Shown here piece by piece: positions 50,766-59,132 of a stretch of 64,000 nucleotides of DNA (positions are counted from its first letter, which is position 1; each line of letters opens with the position of its first letter). This DNA comes from Edaphobacillus lindanitolerans (lineage in GTDB: Bacteria > Bacillota > Bacilli > Bacillales_A > Planococcaceae), in assembly GCF_900156305.1 (NCBI RefSeq), contig NZ_FTPL01000003.1:62001-126000 (forward strand), given 5' to 3'. The translations under genes and the position numbers were made by a program. A model generated the notes under the pieces. It was not told where the DNA came from. It did not search any database and saw only the letters and a list, made by a program, of their open reading frames with translations.

Positions 50766-51478
50766 AAAAATCATACGGCAGCAAGGAAGTCCTGAAAGGG
50801 CTGGACTTCAGTGCGGAACAGGGAGAAGTGATTGCGGTCATCGGGAAAAACGGGGCGGGCAAGTCGACGTTCCTGGAGTCCCTCATGATGATCCGGGATT
50901 TCGATGAGGGCCGGATCGAACTGTTCGGCAAAGACATCCGCAAACTGAATGCCAAGGCGGTCCGTGAGTTGAAGAGGGACATGTCGACCGTCCTGCAGCC
51001 GACCAACTTTTATAAGAACCTGAAGGTGAAGGAGCTCCTCTCCCTGTTCAATGCGTACTACGGGAAGGATGCCGATCTGGAAGGGACGATCCGCCGATTC
51101 GAGCTCGGAGAACATATGAAGTCACCGTTCGACAAGCTGTCGGGCGGATGGAAGCAGCGCGTGGCGCTCGCAATCGCATTCATGACCTCCCCGAGGCTGG
51201 TCATCCTCGATGAGCCGACGACCGGACTGGATCCGTATATGCGGGATGTCCTCTGGAAGAACATCATCCGCCACAACCGTGAGCATAAAGGCACCATCCT
51301 GCTGTCCACGCACTATATGGACGAAGTGGAGCGCTACTGCGACAAGGTACTCCTTATCCACGAAGGCAGGGCCCAGGTATTCGATAAGCCGGCCAACATC
51401 CTGGCCGCGTCGGGTCATGCATCCATCAACGATTTTTATCTCGCGCAGATCGGGGAAACGGAGGCCGTGCCATGCTGA
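50738..51478 (+). CDS. ABC transporter ATP-binding protein of the thiopeptide cluster
   Basis: 246 residues. Walker A GKNGAGKST, Q-loop TVLQPTNFYKNLKVKELL, signature LSGGWKQRVALAIAFM, Walker B LVILDEPTTGLD, switch His in LLSTHYMDEVERY. It is a CcmA/DRA-type ATPase that works with the next gene. Export of the finished peptide, self-protection or both are the likely roles. ATG 50738 after AAAGGAG within the dehydratase end. Confidence 0.93.
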   Translation: MQNITVKGLKKSYGSKEVLKGLDFSAEQGEVIAVIGKNGAGKSTFLESLMMIRDFDEGRIELFGKDIRKLNAKAVRELKRDMSTVLQPTNFYKNLKVKELLSLFNAYYGKDADLEGTIRRFELGEHMKSPFDKLSGGWKQRVALAIAFMTSPRLVILDEPTTGLDPYMRDVLWKNIIRHNREHKGTILLSTHYMDEVERYCDKVLLIHEGRAQVFDKPANILAASGHASINDFYLAQIGETEAVPC

Positions 51479-52209
51479 CCACCCAACTGAAATACGACCT
51501 GGTGATGTTCTTCCGGGAAATCTTCTATCTGATCTTCACCATCGTCATTCCGCCCGCCACTTATCTGTTCATGGGGCAGCTGTTCGGGGGAGCCACTTAC
51601 GGCGAGAACCTGAACTATGTGCAGTTCTACACGCCGTCGTTCATCATCCTGATCACATTTTCAGTTGTGTTCTTCGCCTTCGGTTTTGATCAGGTGATGA
51701 ACCGGTCGATGGGGATTGAAAAGCGGATCAGCATTGCGCCCGTCGACATGCGCACGCTCCTGTTCTCCAACATCATCAAATCGGTGATCATCACGACACT
51801 CGGCTTCATGACGATCACGTTCATCGGAATCACCGTGTACAGCCTGGAAATCGGGTTCGCCGACTTCCTGAAGTCCTACGGGGTGTTCATCCTCATCAAT
51901 GCGGCGCTCCTGACCATTTCATCCGCGATTTACTCGTTCTTCAAAGAAATGAAAAGCGCGCTCGTCTTCTCAATCGTGCTGTTCCAGATCGTGCTCTTCA
52001 CGGCTGACTTCACGGTGCCCGTCGACGGGATGCCGAAATTCATCCAGGTGATCGCCAACCTGAATCCGATCTACCACATCAACCATCTGTTCATCGATGT
52101 CTGGAACGGAATGTTCAGCCTGAACGGGGATTCGGCCATCTCACTCGGCTACATCGCGGCGCTCGTGTTCATCTCGATGCTGCTGGTGACGAGAAAAGCG
52201 AGAAACTAA
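51472..52209 (+). CDS. ABC-2 type permease of the thiopeptide cluster
   Basis: 245 residues with six predicted helices (VMFFREIFYLIFTIVIPPAT, FIILITFSVVFFAFGF, IIKSVIITTLGFMTITFIGI and three more). It has the ABC-2 membrane layout and overlaps the ATPase gene by seven bases. No peptidase domain is present, so leader removal is done elsewhere. It is the only candidate immunity function in the cluster. Confidence 0.9.
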   Translation: MLTTQLKYDLVMFFREIFYLIFTIVIPPATYLFMGQLFGGATYGENLNYVQFYTPSFIILITFSVVFFAFGFDQVMNRSMGIEKRISIAPVDMRTLLFSNIIKSVIITTLGFMTITFIGITVYSLEIGFADFLKSYGVFILINAALLTISSAIYSFFKEMKSALVFSIVLFQIVLFTADFTVPVDGMPKFIQVIANLNPIYHINHLFIDVWNGMFSLNGDSAISLGYIAALVFISMLLVTRKARN

Positions 52210-52223
52210 AGGGGGAGGAAAAG

Positions 52224-53540
52224 TTGAACCTATTGAAATACCGGTCAAATTGCCGGATCCATTACCGGGACGGGGCCATTCTGTTCACCGGCGACCGCCA
52301 AAAGTTCAGCATCAGGGCGACAGAGACGGTTTACACCGAAATCCACAGGATGCTGGGCGAGCTGTCGGACGGGGTGCCGGAATCCCGTCTCTCCGAAGGG
52401 TATCCTGAATACGGCAAGCTTCTGGAACTGCTGGAAAAACAGGACCTGCTGTACCGCATCGATGCACAGCTGCTGGAACGGCACGGCCGGACGGACTATT
52501 TCCGGATTGTCGAAACGGAGGCGGAGGACGTGGATGCAGCGTTGCGGCAGATCGCCGCTGCCCGGATCTCCATCTCCACCAGTTTTGAGGCCGGCCGGGA
52601 ACTGGCCGTGCTGCTCCGGGACAACGGCTTGTCCGCCTGCACCGACGGCGACCAGGAAGACGATGTGCAGGTCCGGACAGAAGGACGGGACGGGCGGGTC
52701 AACGTAGTGGAAGGAAACGGGAGGGTGCTGGCCATCGCCCCGGCCAATCGGCAGGAGATCGGATTTCTCGGATCACGCAGGGAATCGCATGACTGGATTT
52801 CGCCCGGCCTGGTCGCCCCTTTCGTCTTCAGTCAGCTGATCATGGAAATCATCGGGAAGGCACCGGACGTTTTCCTGATCAATGAAGACGCGGAAGTGGA
52901 ACGGAAACGGCTCCACCGGTCCGAAGACGCCTTCCCGGTAGACGGGGAGACAGCGGGAGAAGATCCCTTCGCCCGGTTCAACCGGCTTGAGCGTTTTGTC
53001 GGGAGCCGAAGTTCCCGGATCCTCTCCTTCAACGGAAATCCGGAATATGAAGACTATCGTCAGCGGCCGCTTCAAGTGCTCACGATCCAGTACGCAGATC
53101 CGTCCGACACCGTGCGGAATCTGTTCCTTGCAGATCTGGACTACGAACGGCTCGCAGACTTCGTTTCGGCAACCGCTTTCCGCGAAGTCATGCGCCGTGC
53201 ATACGGGAACGAACGGAAGGAAGAATTGAATGGGCCGGGAAGGATGCTCGGTCCCGACGAGTTCCCGGAATGGGACACGATCCGGCAGCTCATCGAAGAC
53301 AAGGGGATGGAGCTGTCCATCACTGCCGGGGAAGCTTCAAATGGCGAGTATTGGATCCGAATCGGTGACCTGCAGACCGGCCGGACATCCATGTTTGATT
53401 TCCGGGTTGCACGGGAGTTCATCCCGCTTGCTGTATACAGCTACATCAGCGCCAAGGAGAACGGGGTGGACGGCGAGGCCCTCCCATACTCGGCCATCCG
53501 CACAATCAGGGAACCACTGGAGGTGAACGGCTCATGGTAA
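52224..53540 (+). CDS. RRE-containing E1-like (ocin-ThiF) partner of the cyclodehydratase
   Basis: 438 residues from TTG with GGGGGAGG upstream. Residues 1-80 form a winged-helix RiPP recognition element (CRIHYRDGAILFTGDRQKF, TVYTEIHRMLGELSDG, GKLLELLEKQDLLYRID) that should bind the precursor leader. The remainder is a degenerate ThiF/E1-like fold without a readable ATP site or zinc cysteines; the missing Cys-rich end appears at the N-terminus of the next protein. It plays the role of LazD/TbtF, presenting the precursor to the YcaO enzyme. It overlaps the YcaO gene by seven bases. Confidence 0.8.
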   Translation: MNLLKYRSNCRIHYRDGAILFTGDRQKFSIRATETVYTEIHRMLGELSDGVPESRLSEGYPEYGKLLELLEKQDLLYRIDAQLLERHGRTDYFRIVETEAEDVDAALRQIAAARISISTSFEAGRELAVLLRDNGLSACTDGDQEDDVQVRTEGRDGRVNVVEGNGRVLAIAPANRQEIGFLGSRRESHDWISPGLVAPFVFSQLIMEIIGKAPDVFLINEDAEVERKRLHRSEDAFPVDGETAGEDPFARFNRLERFVGSRSSRILSFNGNPEYEDYRQRPLQVLTIQYADPSDTVRNLFLADLDYERLADFVSATAFREVMRRAYGNERKEELNGPGRMLGPDEFPEWDTIRQLIEDKGMELSITAGEASNGEYWIRIGDLQTGRTSMFDFRVAREFIPLAVYSYISAKENGVDGEALPYSAIRTIREPLEVNGSW

Positions 53541-55258
53541 CGAAGTCGGACATTGGGGAAGAGGCCCGGAAACTGAAGGATGGAGACTTGCCGGTCACCG
53601 TTGCCCACCGGTTTTTGTTCATCGGCCCGCTGCACGGTCAAAACGGTTTCTGCCCGGCATGCCTGGAGCAGCGGATCGAAGAGGTAGGGCTGGCGGACCA
53701 TTATCTAAGCGGGGACTCACCCCAGGAGCCGGACCGCATCGAGCAGCGCCTCATCGGCATGTATTCGGACCGCCTGCGGACATCAAGGGACCGGCATATC
53801 CTTTATGCGCTTGACCGCAATACGAAAGAAGTGGCCGTCCTGTCGACTTACAAACGCGGTGACTGCCCGGCCTGTTCAACGGGTCCGGCCGGTGCAAAGT
53901 CCGTTGCGGACGTATCCGGGACCGGCCGGCCCTTCAACCCGGCCGATCCGAGACTCCGCAGCTGGAAAGAGGTGACGGAACGGATCGACCGGCATTCGGC
54001 CATGGTCCGGGGCAGCCGCCTGTCGATCGTCAGCCGGGAAAACCGGTCGGGTGACTCGTTCGGTCTCCCGATGGTCGAGACGGAAGTGCACCAAAACGGG
54101 GTTTCCCTCTTGTCCTACGGGCGCACCGGTACTTACGGAAAATCCCGGTACACCTCGATCCTCGAATCGCTGGAACGGTATGCCACCGCGTTTCCCTACG
54201 GCAGTCCGGACGGCGTCTTCCGCGAGGGAGAGGACCCGAGAATCGGCCTGACCCTGTCTGAAGTGATGCAGGGGGCGGACATGGCGCCAGGCGATTATTC
54301 GGCGGACAAGCCGGTCCGTTACCGGGAAGCGGAGGAGCTTCACAGCGGGCAACACCGGCTCATCCCGGAGCAGCTCATCTATTTTGACTCCCATCACGTA
54401 TCCGGCGAACCCCGTTACCTGTTTGACAGTTCGAACGGCAGCGCGCTCGGTTCCACGGTGAGCGAAGCGAGCCTGTACGCCATGCTGGAACTGTTTGAGC
54501 GGGACGCGTTCCTGGCCACCTGGTACGGTCAGATCCCGCCTGTCCGGATTGCGGAAGGATCGATCCACTCGCCGGTCCTGCGAAGCTACATCGTCGCCCT
54601 GCAGAAAAAGGGGATCCGGGTGCATCTGTTCGACATCTCGATGGAACTGAGAATCCCGACGATCTGGGTCCTGCTGGAAAAGGTCGGTGCCGGCGATGAG
54701 GACATGGCGTTCTACACCGCGGCCGCTTCTTCGTTTGAACTGGAGGATGCCATGGAAAAGGCGCTGATCGAGGCAACGACCGCCATATCCGTTTTCCAGA
54801 ATGTCTTCCGCACTGCGGAGTTCCGCGAGCGGAAAAAGATGCTCAGCCGTCAGCCGTCAGCCGTCAGTCGTCTGGAAGACCACCTGCTGCTCTATTCAAA
54901 TCCGGATTCGGCCAAATATCTGGAGTTTGCACTCCGGACCCCTCATGAAATGCCGATGGATGAACTCGACCGGACGTATGAACGATTCGGGGGGAGCTAT
55001 GAAGAAGTGCTGGACGAATTCCACCGGATCCTCAAAGCCGGATCGGATAAAGTTTTCCGCGCCGTGACGCCAAACCCGAACCTGGACGAGATTGGATTTG
55101 TGAACGTGAAGTATATCGTGCCCGGCATGTTGACGATGACATTCGGCCATCAGAACAGGCGGATCATCAAGCGCCGGGTCGAGCGGGCAATCCGCCTCAA
55201 GGGGAGGGGACGGCTGGATGAAGATTGGCTCAGGGATGTCCCGCATCCGTTCCCGTGA
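53534..55258 (+). CDS. YcaO-type azoline cyclodehydratase with E1-like zinc module
   Basis: 574 residues. The N-terminal 115 residues carry the end of an E1-like domain: FLFIGPLHGQNGFCPACLEQR with Cys 40/43 and a second pair Cys 111/114 (C-P-A-C twice), a likely zinc site. The YcaO domain follows: YTSILESLERYATAFPYG (E..ER ATP/Mg motif), GSTVSEASLYAMLELFERDAF, and the C-terminal PHPFP, the Pro-rich tail typical of azoline-forming YcaO enzymes. It uses ATP to cyclise Cys (and perhaps Ser/Thr) of the core to thiazolines. ATG 53534 after GGAGGTGA. Confidence 0.93.
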   Translation: MVTKSDIGEEARKLKDGDLPVTVAHRFLFIGPLHGQNGFCPACLEQRIEEVGLADHYLSGDSPQEPDRIEQRLIGMYSDRLRTSRDRHILYALDRNTKEVAVLSTYKRGDCPACSTGPAGAKSVADVSGTGRPFNPADPRLRSWKEVTERIDRHSAMVRGSRLSIVSRENRSGDSFGLPMVETEVHQNGVSLLSYGRTGTYGKSRYTSILESLERYATAFPYGSPDGVFREGEDPRIGLTLSEVMQGADMAPGDYSADKPVRYREAEELHSGQHRLIPEQLIYFDSHHVSGEPRYLFDSSNGSALGSTVSEASLYAMLELFERDAFLATWYGQIPPVRIAEGSIHSPVLRSYIVALQKKGIRVHLFDISMELRIPTIWVLLEKVGAGDEDMAFYTAAASSFELEDAMEKALIEATTAISVFQNVFRTAEFRERKKMLSRQPSAVSRLEDHLLLYSNPDSAKYLEFALRTPHEMPMDELDRTYERFGGSYEEVLDEFHRILKAGSDKVFRAVTPNPNLDEIGFVNVKYIVPGMLTMTFGHQNRRIIKRRVERAIRLKGRGRLDEDWLRDVPHPFP

Positions 55259-56462
55259 GAGCGGCGGGATGGATGCCGCTTACCTCGAGGCATTCACGGA
55301 CAGCCGCCATCTACACTTCGCCCACGGGCGTCCGCCCGGCAAACCGGATCCGTTCGGGCAGCTGATCTCCCCGGCGTCCTTTGATCCTGCGGACAGGGAG
55401 GCGGAAAGGCTGCTTCTACCCGTATACCGGCTGACCGAGCGCATCGTCCGGGTGGACCTGGCCAGCAAATATGCGTTCCATCCGGCAGCACCGGGTGCCA
55501 GGAACCTGAAAACGGCACGGATCATTTCACAGCGCGGCAACCGCCTGTACGCGTTCAATCCGCTGGCGGACCGGCTCATCGACATCGGGAGGGCGGCCTC
55601 CGCAGATTCCGGAGACCTGCTATTTGCCCTTCTCACGGATGACCGCAGGCTGCAGTGGTATTACGGAGAGTTTCACCGGATGCTGTCCGCACTCAATGCC
55701 GGGCATGTGCTGTTTAATCTGGAATTTGCCCTCCGGCATTCCGGAAGGCCATACGGATTTGCCGGCGGGCGGTCGCCCATTCCGGAGATGCTGCGGACAG
55801 ATCCGGCCGTCCGGCTCCGTGCCGTCATCCGTGCCGGGGCGGAACCTCACCCGGCGGGCCTGCCCGATCCGGACCCGCTGTTCGAGGGGCTGGTTCCAGA
55901 ATATTTCTACCGCCGGTCCGCCGATCAGCGGATCGATGGAGATGTGTTCTTTCACCGGACACTCGGCCGGCAGCCGTTCATCCGGCTGCTCGACAGGACG
56001 GCCGCCGCGGCGGAAGAGGCCGGAATCCGGCTTTATGCGGCCGTGAACGATGTGGAAGATACGGCGCCCGGCTATTACCGTGTCCATTGCGGAGGACTGG
56101 AATGGACGGGCGCTTTTGGAAACGGCCCGGAGGATCTCCGGCTGCTGCGGGATTACCGGGAGTACTCGAATTTCCATGGCTTCAACTTCTGGCTCTTCAT
56201 GATTTTTGACAAGGAAATCTCAGAGGAGGATGCAGAGGAGCGATTCATCGACATGGGCAGGCTCATGCAGTTCGTCTCGGTGTCCATGGCTGCACAAGGC
56301 CGGGGCGTCCGGGGACTGAAAAATTATGACGATGCTTATTTCAGGAGGAAGACGGGCCTCCCGGGGGAGATGGCCATCGGCTATTCGGGAATCGTGTTCC
56401 CGAACCGGAACCAGGCTGCGTCCATCCGGGTCCCGTCTGCAGAAAGAACGGAAGGGGGATGA
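55218..56462 (+). CDS. Nitroreductase-like azoline dehydrogenase 1
   Basis: 414 residues. The C-terminal 100 residues show the FMN-dependent SagB/McbC-type fold: YSNFHGFNFWLFMIFDKEIS, GRLMQFVSVSMAAQGRGVRG, then AIGYSGIVFPNRNQ. The N-terminal 150 residues are less typical (VRVDLASKYAFHPAAPGARN, RGNRLYAFNPLADRLID). It should oxidise thiazolines to thiazoles. ATG 55218 has GGGGAGGGGA upstream and overlaps the YcaO end by 41 bases; ATGs at 55236 and 55269 are alternatives. Confidence 0.78.
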   Translation: MKIGSGMSRIRSRESGGMDAAYLEAFTDSRHLHFAHGRPPGKPDPFGQLISPASFDPADREAERLLLPVYRLTERIVRVDLASKYAFHPAAPGARNLKTARIISQRGNRLYAFNPLADRLIDIGRAASADSGDLLFALLTDDRRLQWYYGEFHRMLSALNAGHVLFNLEFALRHSGRPYGFAGGRSPIPEMLRTDPAVRLRAVIRAGAEPHPAGLPDPDPLFEGLVPEYFYRRSADQRIDGDVFFHRTLGRQPFIRLLDRTAAAAEEAGIRLYAAVNDVEDTAPGYYRVHCGGLEWTGAFGNGPEDLRLLRDYREYSNFHGFNFWLFMIFDKEISEEDAEERFIDMGRLMQFVSVSMAAQGRGVRGLKNYDDAYFRRKTGLPGEMAIGYSGIVFPNRNQAASIRVPSAERTEGG

Positions 56463-56466
56463 GGGA

Positions 56467-57315
56467 ATGTGGTATTCAAAACATATTTTCATTCATGACT
56501 TCGGGCTGATCGAACGGTTCCTCAGCGATCACCTGAAGGAATTGACGGAGAAGGTGCCGCCCGATGAGTGGTTCTTTATCCGGTACTGGCAGGGCGGGCC
56601 CCATATCCGTCTCCGATACCGGTTCGCCGAGGAAGAACAGAAGGCTGCATTTGACCGGTTGTTGGAGAACACACTGAGGGCATTTGAGCAGATGCATGGC
56701 GGCCACGATTTCCGGCCGGTGGACTACGATCCCCGGATTGTCCGGCTGGAGGGGGTGGACGATCTCGGGATCCATCCGAACTTCAGTATCCGGGACATCC
56801 CGTATATTCCCGAACTGGACCGTTACGGCGGCGAGGAGGCGATGCCATATTCGGAATCGTTGTTCTGCCGCTCATCGGAGACGGCCGCGTCGATCATCGG
56901 GTCGGTTCCATGGCCTAAACGGTATGTGGTGGCATTTGACCTGATGCAGTACAGTTTTGTGATTGCCCAGACACTCGGGATGACCGGGTCGGAAGAGGCG
57001 TTCTTCTCGGATTACCGGCGGGTCTGGGATGCATTTGAAACGGATGAGCGGCAGGAGGCGGTGCGGGAAGCGCTTGTCAGCCGGATGGTCCGGAATCATG
57101 AAAGAGCGGAGGTTCCGGCCGTTTACCGTCCCTATCTGGAAGAACTTCAGCGGCTGATGAAACAGATTCTGGCTCACCAGAACACGTTCCCGCCCGGCTC
57201 GGTCCATTACCTGATGGTCTCGCATATTCACATGATGAACAACCGGCTCGGCCTTTCCCCCGAGAATGAGCGGTTCCTGTCCGGGGTCTTCACCGGCAGT
57301 AGGGCGGCTGTATGA
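56467..57315 (+). CDS. Thiopeptide-type bacteriocin biosynthesis protein, probable [4+2] pyridine synthase
   Basis: 282 residues. WFFIRYWQGGPHIRLRYRF near residue 40 is the SpaB_C/thiopep-ocin signature; the C-terminus VHYLMVSHIHMMNNRLGLS is also characteristic. Stand-alone homologues downstream of YcaO (TclM, TbtD, LazC) join two dehydroalanines and expel the leader to form the central pyridine. Its separation from the split dehydratase and its size favour that role over glutamate elimination, but the folds are related and swapped functions are possible. ATG 56467, four bases after the previous stop, with GGGGGATGAGGG upstream. Confidence 0.82.
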   Translation: MWYSKHIFIHDFGLIERFLSDHLKELTEKVPPDEWFFIRYWQGGPHIRLRYRFAEEEQKAAFDRLLENTLRAFEQMHGGHDFRPVDYDPRIVRLEGVDDLGIHPNFSIRDIPYIPELDRYGGEEAMPYSESLFCRSSETAASIIGSVPWPKRYVVAFDLMQYSFVIAQTLGMTGSEEAFFSDYRRVWDAFETDERQEAVREALVSRMVRNHERAEVPAVYRPYLEELQRLMKQILAHQNTFPPGSVHYLMVSHIHMMNNRLGLSPENERFLSGVFTGSRAAV

Positions 57316-58043
57316 AGCTGTGGGACTTCGGCGGAGGGTATGACCGGCTGTTCCTGGATTATCATTACACGACGGTCAATGATCCCGCATTCACCAGCAT
57401 GCAAGTGTACAAGCACAGCGAGAGGACGCCTCCGCCCGTGGAGGGCACCGTCATTTATCCGCTGGAGTATGAACCCGACCCGGCCAATGGTCTTGAACGT
57501 GCGCTGATCGGCCGCCACTCCTGGCCGTACCCGTTCCCGAACGAGCGGACCATCGATTTGCCCTTCATATCCAGGTTCGCTCAGCTGGCCTTTATCGGTC
57601 ATGACCGGCAGGGAAGGACGTATCCGTCGGGAGGGGCGCGCTACGAGGTCAAGATCCATCTGTTGTTCAACCCTTCCAGGGTGGATGGCGAAGCGCTCGG
57701 CAGGTTCAATGTGTGTGAAGTGGATGCCGACCGCGCTTGCCTCGCGGGAAAAGCCTCGGTTCCGTGGGAGCGGATTGAAGAAGCCTATATTCAGAAAGAG
57801 AGTGTCGGCTCCGCGCAGTTCGCGGCGGTGCTTTCGGCCGATCTCGAAGCGATTTCGGACAAGTACACCGACATCTCCTATAAGCTCATCCAGCAGGAGG
57901 CGGGCCATATCGGCCAGAACATCCAGCTGGTCGCCAATTATCTCGGCATCCGGTCACTGCCGCTCGGCGGATTCTATGATCTGCCCCTCGGAGAAATCAT
58001 CGGAACGGGGGACGCGGTGCTGTATACATTACTGTTAGGGTAG
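57312..58043 (+). CDS. Nitroreductase-like (SagB-type) dehydrogenase 2
   Basis: 243 residues. QQEAGHIGQNIQLVANYLGI (about 192-211) is the SagB-type flavin-binding helix; SLPLGGFYDLPLGEIIG follows as expected. PFISRFAQLAFIGHDRQGRTYPSGGARYEVKIHLL is the N-terminal FMN-contact block. It is a more canonical TOMM oxidase than the 414-residue protein two genes upstream, so the cluster has two distinct flavin oxidases. One may oxidise azolines and the other the dihydropyridine or a Ser/Thr-derived ring. Four-base overlap with the preceding gene. Confidence 0.83.
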   Translation: MKLWDFGGGYDRLFLDYHYTTVNDPAFTSMQVYKHSERTPPPVEGTVIYPLEYEPDPANGLERALIGRHSWPYPFPNERTIDLPFISRFAQLAFIGHDRQGRTYPSGGARYEVKIHLLFNPSRVDGEALGRFNVCEVDADRACLAGKASVPWERIEEAYIQKESVGSAQFAAVLSADLEAISDKYTDISYKLIQQEAGHIGQNIQLVANYLGIRSLPLGGFYDLPLGEIIGTGDAVLYTLLLG

Positions 58044-58055
58044 GTGATTATCAAT

Positions 58056-58910
58056 ATGTGGATATTAAAGCTCCAGGGCACTCTTCAAGAACGGGGCGGT
58101 ATCATCACGCTTGAGGACAGTCTGAGCAAGACTGTGGAAGGCGCGGTCCGAAAGGGCGATCTCGACTATGTCCGGCTCAGGAGGCTGCTCTATGAAGGGT
58201 TTGAAGGACATGCTGCAGACCGGTCTGCGGAACAGCAGTATGCCGAAGGTTTCTTGGAAAAGTTCCCCGCCCTGTTCACGGAATGCGGACAGGGTTGGCC
58301 CCGTTCCCTTCGCGCCGCCGTACGTTCTGATTTCGACCTGTTCAGGAACCACTTCCTGACGGGCAGGCCGTTCATCCGGGCGGAGCGGCTGATCGCGCAC
58401 CTTCTCGGGGAACAAGCCCCCTTCCGTGTCGGATCCACACTGGACCCCGAACGGTTCGGAAGGCTGTCCGGGGAACTGAAGCAAATTCCCTATGTCCGCC
58501 TTGAAACGGTGCAAGAGGAAAGTGCCGGACAGTTTGACGTACTGCTCCTCGACAGGAGCCGCCCGGCTGCCGGCGTCGGCCGGATGACGGACCGGGTGAT
58601 GTTCCTTCATCTCGGCAGGCGCCGGATCGAGATCGGGCCGCTCCTTTTCACGGATCGCTTTGAAATCCCGGAAGGGGAGCCGGCAGGCGACCCGTCACCG
58701 GGCAGCCCGGGCGAGGAGGCATTGATGTACGCTTTCGTCCGGCGGATTCTCTTCATTGTCCTGTTCGGATTTTATGATGAATTGTCCGAGAATGTCGGCC
58801 TGCCGCTAAGAACCCGGCTGTCCATCGACCGAATTACATTGGAGGCGCGGGCGGAACCGGTCGCCATCAGACCGGTCCGCCGCGAGACGGCGCTGACCAG
58901 GGCTCACTGA
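58056..58910 (+). CDS. Unassigned last gene of the thiopeptide cluster, weakly E1-like
   Basis: 284 residues. The GTG at 58044, directly after the previous stop, is in frame, but AGGTGA lies eight bases before the ATG at 58056, which I prefer. The second half (FDVLLLDRSRPAAGVG, VMFLHLGRRRIEIGPLLFT) recalls the IGP block of ocin-ThiF proteins, without the zinc cysteines or an ATP site. A helical C-terminus (YAFVRRILFIVLFGFYDEL) follows. It could be a scaffold paralogous to the 52224 gene, but the resemblance is faint. A structured terminator follows. Confidence 0.6.
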   Translation: MWILKLQGTLQERGGIITLEDSLSKTVEGAVRKGDLDYVRLRRLLYEGFEGHAADRSAEQQYAEGFLEKFPALFTECGQGWPRSLRAAVRSDFDLFRNHFLTGRPFIRAERLIAHLLGEQAPFRVGSTLDPERFGRLSGELKQIPYVRLETVQEESAGQFDVLLLDRSRPAAGVGRMTDRVMFLHLGRRRIEIGPLLFTDRFEIPEGEPAGDPSPGSPGEEALMYAFVRRILFIVLFGFYDELSENVGLPLRTRLSIDRITLEARAEPVAIRPVRRETALTRAH

Positions 58911-58923
58911 AATGACAGGCAGG

Positions 58924-59017
58924 AAGCAAAAAGCGAGGACGTTGGGAAACTCCACAGGGAGTCCCGATGCCGGACCGCGGAAAGCGGCCGGAGTCCTGCT
59001 TTTTGCTTTTTTTTTGG
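58924..59017 (+). terminator. Structured (three-way-junction-like) terminator of the thiopeptide cluster
   Basis: An outer stem, AGCAAAAAGC.AGGAC with GTCCT.CTTTTTGCT, encloses two hairpins, GGGA..CTCC/GGGAGTCCC and CCGG.CCGC/GCGGCCGG, and is followed by nine T. It is far more elaborate than the other terminators in the window. Confidence 0.7.
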
Positions 59018-59088
59018 ACTTTCCGGCCCCTTGATATAAGTTTTTCTTAAGTCAATCAATAAAAAACTTAAAATTTACTTATCATCAA

Positions 59089-59105
59089 TTCAGTAATATA
59101 CTGAA
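59089..59105 (+). promoter_or_regulatory. Palindromic operator over the promoter of the TauE/SafE gene
   Basis: TTCAGTA, ATA, TACTGAA: seven-base perfect arms. It contains TAATAT, which can serve as the -10. The upstream 60 bases are very AT-rich and hold AACTTA/TAAGTT repeats. Confidence 0.6.
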
Positions 59106-59132
59106 AGCAACAAATGAAAAGGGGGTGCGGTG

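Noticed and set aside
46158-58910. Pyritide or linear azole-peptide (goadsporin-like) cluster
   Set aside because: Pyritides lack YcaO azole machinery, and linear azole clusters lack a second SpaB_C-type protein; both are present here, though MS proof is missing.
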